The notes under the pieces were generated by a model. The model searched no databases, had not been told where the DNA came from, and saw nothing but the letters and a program-made list of their open reading frames with translations. This document shows positions 57,564 to 64,000 of a DNA stretch of 64,000 nucleotides, piece by piece. The position numbers were made by a program, and so were the translations under genes. Origin of the DNA: Yamagishiella unicocca (Eukaryota; Chlorophyta; Chlorophyceae; Chlamydomonadales; Volvocaceae); NCBI GenBank assembly GCA_003116995.1, contig BDSL01000024.1, positions 930,001 through 994,000 of the forward strand. The letters are read 5' to 3'. How positions within the stretch are numbered: the first letter of the stretch is position 1; each line of letters opens with the position of its first letter.

Positions 57564-60442
57564 TCATCGGAAGGGCATCCCTGTGCCCTTGGCCCCAGCA
57601 GCCATGGTCGCCCTGCCGCCTCCAGCAGCCGCCCCGGGCAGTGCGCCCGGCACTGTTGCGACCTGGAGCTTCTTCAGCTGCTCCTCGAAGTGTCGCCTGG
57701 GGAGCAGGCGGGAGTTCAGGGTTTAGGGTTTAGGGTTCAGGTTTAGGGTTCAGGTTTAGGGTTCAGGTTTAGGGTTCAGGTTTAGGGTTCAGGTTTAGGG
57801 TTCAGGTTTAGGGTTCAAGGTTGGGCCAAAGGCGGGGAGGTATTGGGGACCTAGGTGTGGCGCCATCATGGTCGTCACCCCGAGGGTAAGGCGCACTGCA
57901 GACCAAGCTACTGGCACCACCGTAACATATAGTAGGTTCGTCCTCCATATATAGTATGTTTGCGATGAGTCCCACACTTGCCGTGCATGTTTCGCAAAAC
58001 GCTGATGACGGTGTTCTTCACCGCGTGCACGGACGCGGACGCTACATCGGATGCGGATCCCTAAGGGCCTCTGGAGGGCTGCGCGCAATATTGGAATCGC
58101 GTGCAGATCTGCCCCGCAGGATGTATGCCTCACAAATTTCCAGCAGGTGCGCACGGAAGCTCCGCGGTTTCGGGCAAGAACCGACCTACGGTTCATAGCG
58201 ACGGGCTACGATCGACAAAGCCGCAACCCGCGCAGATGCGCGAGGTGAAGGCGGCTGGCCACCAAAATAACCGCTTCAGCCCCAGCAACTGTCACGGCAG
58301 AATTTGCCGACTGGCCGTGACGTGGACCTAATAAACAACCCTGGAGCACCCACCTCCGCTCCTTTTCCTGCGTGATCTCCGCCTCCAGCCGAGCCACCCG
58401 GTCGTTCCACTTGACCAGCTCCGTGGGCGTCATGCTCTGGGCGTAGCGGTCGGTGATCTGAGCGTGCCAGTGGGCCCCGTGTGGGTTTGCGGGGGGACGG
58501 GTTGGAGGGGATCCGTTGGAAGGGCAGGAGCCGCCCCGAGGGCGAAAGAGGTCCTCCGCAGTGCTCCCACCTCGCAGTGCACGGCCACACCCGCCTGAAA
58601 CTCCGCCGGCCATTCCCCACACTGCGTCCGACCCCTGGGTCCGTTGATGCCCGTGGGGCCTTATCGCGGCTTAGGATCCACCCTGGAACGCCTGCCGCAC
58701 GCTCTGCCATGCCGCGATTGACGCCACCGCTGCCGCCTGAAACCTCGTCTCATATCCCGGGAGCCCCAAACCCTGAACTCCACATACACATGCACGCACG
58801 CACCCCTCGGGACGAGAAAGCGAAAAGATGCGGTCTCGTCAAGGTCACGGCTGGAGGGCTTCGCGTCATGACCCACCCGCCCCACAACACACTCATCCCC
58901 CACACATATCCGCAACCGACGCACCGCTGTCAACGGGTACGACGCATCCGTGACTGGCCGCCACCGCCACCAAGACGAATGCGACCCCGCGTCCGACAGC
59001 GCGCCCTTCCGTACAGATGCCGCGCTCCTAGCGTCCGGCACCCCGGCGGCGCCGCCAGGCCCCATGAGGCCGCCGCCCAGCGGCGGCGCCGCCGACACTG
59101 CGGGGATGCGCGCCTCCGACACGGCGGGTCCGGGCAAGTGCCGGTGATGGCCTCCCGCCGGTGACGATAGGTGGCTGGGTTGCTGCTGGCTGTGGCTGTT
59201 GTGGTGATGGTGGTGGTGATGGTGGTGGTGATGGCTGTGGGAGCGCGCGCCCTCGTCCAGACGCGGCGCTGACGTGGACCTGCCGGCGGCGGCGCCGCCG
59301 CCGCCGCCAAGACCCCTGGCGGCGTACGACTGTTGCTGCTGCTCGTGATGCAGCGCGGCGGCGGCGACGGCGTGTGCGGTTCGTACGACAGCCGGTCGCG
59401 GCGGCAGCGGCGGCGCGGGGGAGGATTTTGGCAGCGGCGGCACGCCGGCCCCACCGTGGCTGCGCGGCGGCTGTAGCCCGCTCCCGTTGTAGCCTGGCTG
59501 GCCGGGTTGTAGCAGCCGTGCCTGTGTCATCACCACTCCGGGCCGAGGAGCTCCACCCAGCAGCTGCCCTACGTCATCTCGGCGGGTGGCGGCGTGTGCA
59601 GCGGCGGCGGCGGCCGCTGGCGCGTACGACACGGGGAGCTTGCGGGGCAGCAGGACCTCAGTAGCGGCGCGGCGACCGTTACCCCTGTACGGAGGTGGCG
59701 GCGGCGGCAGCGGAGTGGGACGAGACGGGAGGACGTCGGCCGACCGCCTAGGGCCCCAATAACTAGGTGTTAAGGTGGTTGGGCTGGGGGCTGGTAGCCT
59801 GGGCTCCTGGGGTTGGAACAGGGGACCTCCGAGTGCCGTACACTTCCGGTCGGATATGAGGGATGTGGGTACATGAGTCGTCTTTACGGAGGTGGTTTGG
59901 TGGGCTCGGGCGGGTTGGGTTAGGTGTGTGTGTCGTACTGAGTGCCGGACCTCTTCTTTTGCCTCGCCCGCTAACGATCTCCCCCCCGCACGCATGCTGC
60001 TGCGCCGTACTCCCCCCCGTGGCCTCGCGGTGTGCTTTCTTGGAGTGCAGGCCTGGGGCTGCAGTTGCACAGGCGTCGTGTGGTGGTCCACGTGCACCTA
60101 ACCGAGCGGGACCGGCTTGCGGCCGGCCGGCAGCGGCGCCCAGGAACCCTAAGTCACAAAACCGCGCATACGGGACGGCACAGGATTTGTTGTGGTGGTT
60201 GGGCGGGCGCACCTGAGGTCCAGGCGCGGGGCCGATAGTGAGCGTGGCAGGGTGGCGCCTGGCGGGGCTGCTTTGCGGATCGCCTGCTCGATGCTGCGGA
60301 TGGAGTCCGTCAAATACTTGGCGAGCAGGATTTCGCCCTGCACGGTTGCGTTGGGCGCCTGAGACGGGAAGGGCAGTGACATTTTGGGTCGTGGGCTTTC
60401 CATGGTTGCCACTGGATGCAGCAGCAGGCTCGACGACAGCAT
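57564..60442 (-). CDS. unrecognised protein with His/Gln-rich middle and C-terminal coiled coil
   Basis: Minus-strand exons 60213-60442, 58925-59762, 58354-58457, 57564-57696; phases close to 434 residues from the first Met (others at 60403 and 60382 are possible). The N-terminal part has a helical segment, GEILLAKYLTDSIRSIEQAI. The large second exon is low-complexity: poly-Ala, Gly-rich, a run of 11 His after SHS, and QQQQ. The C-terminus, LVKWNDRVARLEAEITQEK then RRRHFEEQLKKLQ, has heptad character and should form a coiled coil. I do not recognise the family. The conserved-looking ends around a disordered centre suggest a real gene, perhaps structural or cytoskeletal, but that is a guess. 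Donor and acceptor at 58925/58457 were chosen by phase. Confidence 0.6.
57717..57813. repeat. telomere-like 13-bp interstitial repeat
   Basis: About seven copies of TTTAGGGTTCAGG, starting with two plain TTTAGGG units. It lies in the last intron of the coiled-coil gene, next to its acceptor. TTTAGGG is the telomere unit of many plants and some volvocine algae. Confidence 0.9.
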
Positions 60443-63400
60443 CGCAGACCTGGGAGTTTGACATAAGTCCAGCAGTAGGTAAAACTTTCGCGTCAGCTTG
60501 TCCGTTTGGCTTTGGCTTAAGATGTATCGTGCTTGGCTTCTAGCCTTCCAATTACGAATGCAGTGCTCCTAGAGATAATGATAGAGCGATGTCATTGTGT
60601 TTGTGGTATCTCAGCGATTTTGGAGTAACCGGGCTAAGGGCAGAGTAACGCGCACTCGCCTATGGTGTTCAGTTATATTGCATTCAAGTTAGCGTATTCT
60701 GTTGATGTTATTTACGTGCAAGCAAGTCAGAACGTTGTGTTTGGGCGCAAAGAAAGCCCACCATTTGCCGTACATCCTTTTGCGTTTTGGTTACCGTACA
60801 CGCACAAGCCATTGTTGGGCAAAGTAGTTTCAAGCCATGCACACATTATCATGAACGATAGCCAATGTGAACGGGGACCTGTTATGGTTGGCTTATGGTT
60901 GCCACTGGCCTGCATGTCAGCATCGGTTGGAAAGCAACCTTCCGACGACTGCCAATGATAGACATCTGCAGGAGTAACATCCCAGGCAGCGTGGGCGCTT
61001 CCTTACTGGCCGATAGTGGAGCAAGCATGGGCCGTCTCGTTGGCAGCATGGCTGAGACAGCGCCCCAGGCAAAGGGCCAAGCAAAGTTGTGAGCGCCTAT
61101 ATTACCTAATTTTGTTTTATTTGTTACTCGCTGCGTGACCAGCGGCATAACTGTTTGCAGAGAATGTGACAGGATGTGACAAACCAGGAAACCAAAAGAT
61201 GTGATAATCGAGGAACCAGGACATGACCTGCTTCCCTGCGACGAGCACTTGAGTGCGAGAATTCATTTGGCCCCCACGCTTCCTGCTTCAGGGTTCTGGA
61301 AGGTCCTGCCCACAGCACTTTGAAACGCTGGCATCCTCTGACAGGCGACATGATGCTCTGTACGGCAGCGTCGGCGACCTCAGGTTTCTTTCTGGGGAAT
61401 CCTTAGATCTTTAGAGGCGACCCCAATAGCAGCGACCCCAGTGCAGTGTGTGGATTATCTCGTTCGCCCCCATGCCACCCCCGGGCTGCCTACACGGACA
61501 TTTCCATCATTACACGAGCACGTGGGTTGATGCAGCCGACCGTGTAACCCACCCACCCAGCCCCCCCACACACAATCTGTTATTGAGGAACTTCTGGGAC
61601 CTAGGCTACCTACGTACTCCGCATGGGCCAGAGTGTCTGGAGGTCTGCGTTGAGGAGAGGGGACAGAGGCCCCTCACGCCCCTTCCCCCCAAGTCGGGCT
61701 AGAGTGCTTTGGCGGCCTTCTCTTTTCCAGCAGGGTAGCTGCCCGCGGCCAGCGCCGAGCTCAGCAGGTACCGAAGCCTGCGCTTCAGCACGGCGAAGAG
61801 TCCACAACTTACTGCGCGTGGTTCAGGGCGCGACAATTTGGCTGACGAGGTTGCGACCGAGCCGAGGCATACGGTATGACCGTCGATGTAGGGAAGGAGC
61901 GACACACGTGACTGTAGGTAGGGTCCGCTCCTGACACGGACGTCACTGGGCTCTGCACGTGCGCATGCGTGCCCTCTTTCGGCCCATATGATCCGCTCAT
62001 GCGCCGGTGTGTCGGTTTACGATTTTGCAATGCGGCGCAAAAAGCCGTCGTGCTGCAATCAGAATTTAATCGTCATCTGAACTAACGAAACTACGTTAGC
62101 AACGGGTTCACCGCTATGTTCCTCCACCTGTTTTCAACGTTGCCCATTGTGCCAAAAGCCGGCCGTATACCGTATCGCGGGGGGCAAAATTATTGGCCCT
62201 CTACGGAAGAAGTTTACTCAGGCCAGCAAAACGCACAACCGGCAACCAACTCGCCAACTTTGCACGAAAGGCGTTATCGCAGTAATAGGTTTCAAACCTT
62301 GAAAGACCTTAAAATCCTCGCACTGATACGTAAGCCTTTGGGGTCACCACCACAGCGCATTCCGCGTTGGTTCTGGCGAATAAGCTTTGGAGTCGCCTCC
62401 CAAAATGATATTTAAAAATCGGTGTATCCATTACACAGGTTAGGCACGTGTCCTGCGATACCGTGGACGAAAGGCAACCGCTGTATTACAACGCCCCACC
62501 CAGCGACGCTGCTGCCTGCGCAGCCCATAGTCGTTTATAACGCTTTACATAAATAAAACACGGGGGTATTTGCCGAACGCAAGCATACTCGAACGATATA
62601 CCGAGCACTAAGCGAATGTCGTCTACGGTATGTACCGATGCGAGCGTGACCTGTGGGTAGAATCAGATTATGTTGGTCTATGTAATTCGTCGCTGCCCTT
62701 ACACCACTGGTTAGGAGGATACCGGGTGGCCGACAGGGACCGGATACAATGCACGTGTAGTGTTAATTATGTTATGAGTTCGTCGGACAGCAGAACCGCA
62801 GCTGGTCGTAGTGTTCATTACCTTTATCCAGAGGCTCCCAATGTTCCTGCGTTGTTATATGGCTTTTTACTCATAAAATATCTCTTGTACCTTTCAAATG
62901 CAGCCATACGATGGATTCTCGCGTGAGCTCGCCGTCTTGACCAGAACTGCTAACTATTGGCGCTGAAAAAACGAATTTATTTACTTTGGCAGCCAACGGT
63001 GACCTATGTTTTTGTTGCGTGACATCCACCGGGCATTCAGTTCGCCAAATGCCTGCACGTGCATGTTAGCGCATGAATTGCGAATTGGTAATCATGCGCT
63101 GTGGTGTTGATTGCTTTGCTTGATGATGTGCCTGGGTGCCTTTGGTTGTGTACCCACTGAGTCGCACCGAGCCACACTGTGCCCCCCCCCAAATACGGCG
63201 TCGCTGCCGGCAATCGCCGCAATGTCATCTATCGCCCCACATTCCCACGTGTGGTGCCATACTTGAGCCAAGAACGTGAAGATACTAACGCAGCAGACGT
63301 CGCTCGGCCTTACCCTGTCAAACATACCCTTTCATCTCCCTTGGGCGAGCAGGGTGGAACCTGGAAGCGGTGTGCGGGGCGGGGACCCTGAACACCGTAG

Positions 63401-63459
63401 AGGAGAGAAGACGCAGACCAAGCACACCGTTGCGACCCTCCCATGCTAAGCGCAGCAGC
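60443..63459. other. AT-richer intergenic region, nothing recognised
   Basis: No domain, splice-consistent exon series or repeat array was identified. Open frames are all below about 105 codons. Confidence 0.4.
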
Positions 63460-63463
63460 AAAA
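63460..63463 (-). terminator. Pol III T-run terminator of tRNA-Pro
   Basis: A run of four T on the minus strand begins two bases after the discriminator base of the tRNA. Confidence 0.6.
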
Positions 63464-63464
63464 C

Positions 63465-63536
63465 GGGGAATTGCGAGAATCGAACTCGCGGCCTCTCGCA
63501 CCCAAAGCGAGAATCATACCACTAGACCAAATTCCC
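63465..63536 (-). tRNA. tRNA-Pro (UGG)
   Basis: The 72 nt fold into a complete cloverleaf without intron. The acceptor stem GGGAATT pairs with AATTCCC, with discriminator C as usual for eukaryotic tRNA-Pro. D-arm and A box: TGGTCTAGTGG. Anticodon stem CTCGC/GCGAG with loop TTTGGGT gives anticodon UGG. T-arm GCGAG/CTCGC with loop TTCGATT gives the B box. A T4 terminator follows. Confidence 0.95.
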
Positions 63537-64000
63537 AGGGTAGCACCTCTACAGTTCCAGGACTGCTTAGAGAGGGCGCCGATCTGGTTGCGGTTCTGTA
63601 ACGCGGTCTCTCTCTCTAACGCGGTCTCTCTCGTGGGGGTGGACCACCCATTTTTGTTCGTAACCGGGGGTCGGCTCATGTGCGCCGTGCCGCCCTAGCT
63701 AGCTTGCCTTGGCTGCTGTTTGTTCTTTCGTTCTTTCTTTCCTGGTGCCACCTTTGCTGGTTCGAGATACGAGTGGTGCGGGTGATGGGCAGGTGAGCCA
63801 ATGGGGGCTTTTGTGGTGGTTTTGACGCGTAAGGGTGGCCTGCATGGGGCCGTGTCCTGCCGTCGCTTGTGCTGACTTTGCATGATGCTGTTTGCCTGCT
63901 GTTGCCCGTCCCCGACCTTGGTTCCGTGTCTCTTCCGCAGTGCTTTCCCGCCGGGATAAGGGCGGGTGCCGCCTGTCGTGCGGCCACTGTAACGCGGTCT
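63537..64000. other. tRNA flank with repeated TAACGCGGTCT motif
   Basis: TAACGCGGTCTCTCTC occurs at 63600 and 63618, and TAACGCGGTCT again at the window end (63990). No gene is recognised; the region continues beyond the window. Confidence 0.5.

Overview
The window looks like nuclear DNA of a GC-rich green alga of the volvocine/chlamydomonadalean type. This is inferred from small intron-separated exons, a telomere-like TTTAGGG motif, plant-type gene families (EDR2-like PH-START-DUF1336, AUG1-type augmin, half-size ABCG), long homopolymeric and low-complexity linkers, and abundant in-frame minisatellites. No bacterial operons, CRISPR arrays or viral genes were recognised.

Layout. 1-5545: AT-richer flank, no gene recognised. 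5546-14220 (+): a 13-exon TKL-type protein kinase of 1142 residues. Its activation segment carries a roughly 425-residue insertion containing 23 consecutive Gln, and its C-terminus is a CaaX-like Cys-Val-Ile-Cys. 14221-17259: intergenic, with a 15-bp minisatellite. 17260-22683 (-): two truncated LINE-type retrotransposons head to tail, joined in one reading frame. 22683-26100: repeat-rich DNA with a second, 5'-truncated copy of the same LINE. 28131-41089 (-): an 18-exon EDR2-like lipid-binding protein (PH, START, DUF1336; 1144 residues). Its introns hold a 2.8-kb mobile element with 0.6-kb direct repeats and several minisatellites. 41753-45161 (+): a 5-exon alpha/beta-hydrolase with a complete catalytic triad, divergent from the EDR2-like gene. 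46210-48214 (-): a 6-exon augmin subunit 1 (AUG1/HAUS1) homologue, convergent with the hydrolase. 48990-55250 (+): a 13-exon half-size ABCG transporter, divergent from AUG1. 57564-60442 (-): a 4-exon gene for an unrecognised coiled-coil, His/Gln-rich protein. 60443-64000: intergenic, with one tRNA-Pro(UGG).

All exon models were built by eye from splice signals and phase continuity. In all six genes the reading frame closes from first Met to stop. Weak points are the EDR2-like exon 9 acceptor, the AUG1 first donor, and the start codons of the hydrolase and the coiled-coil gene. The genes do not form an evident pathway; they look like ordinary neighbours in a eukaryotic genome. The unusual content is the architecture of the kinase and the repeat biology of the introns.
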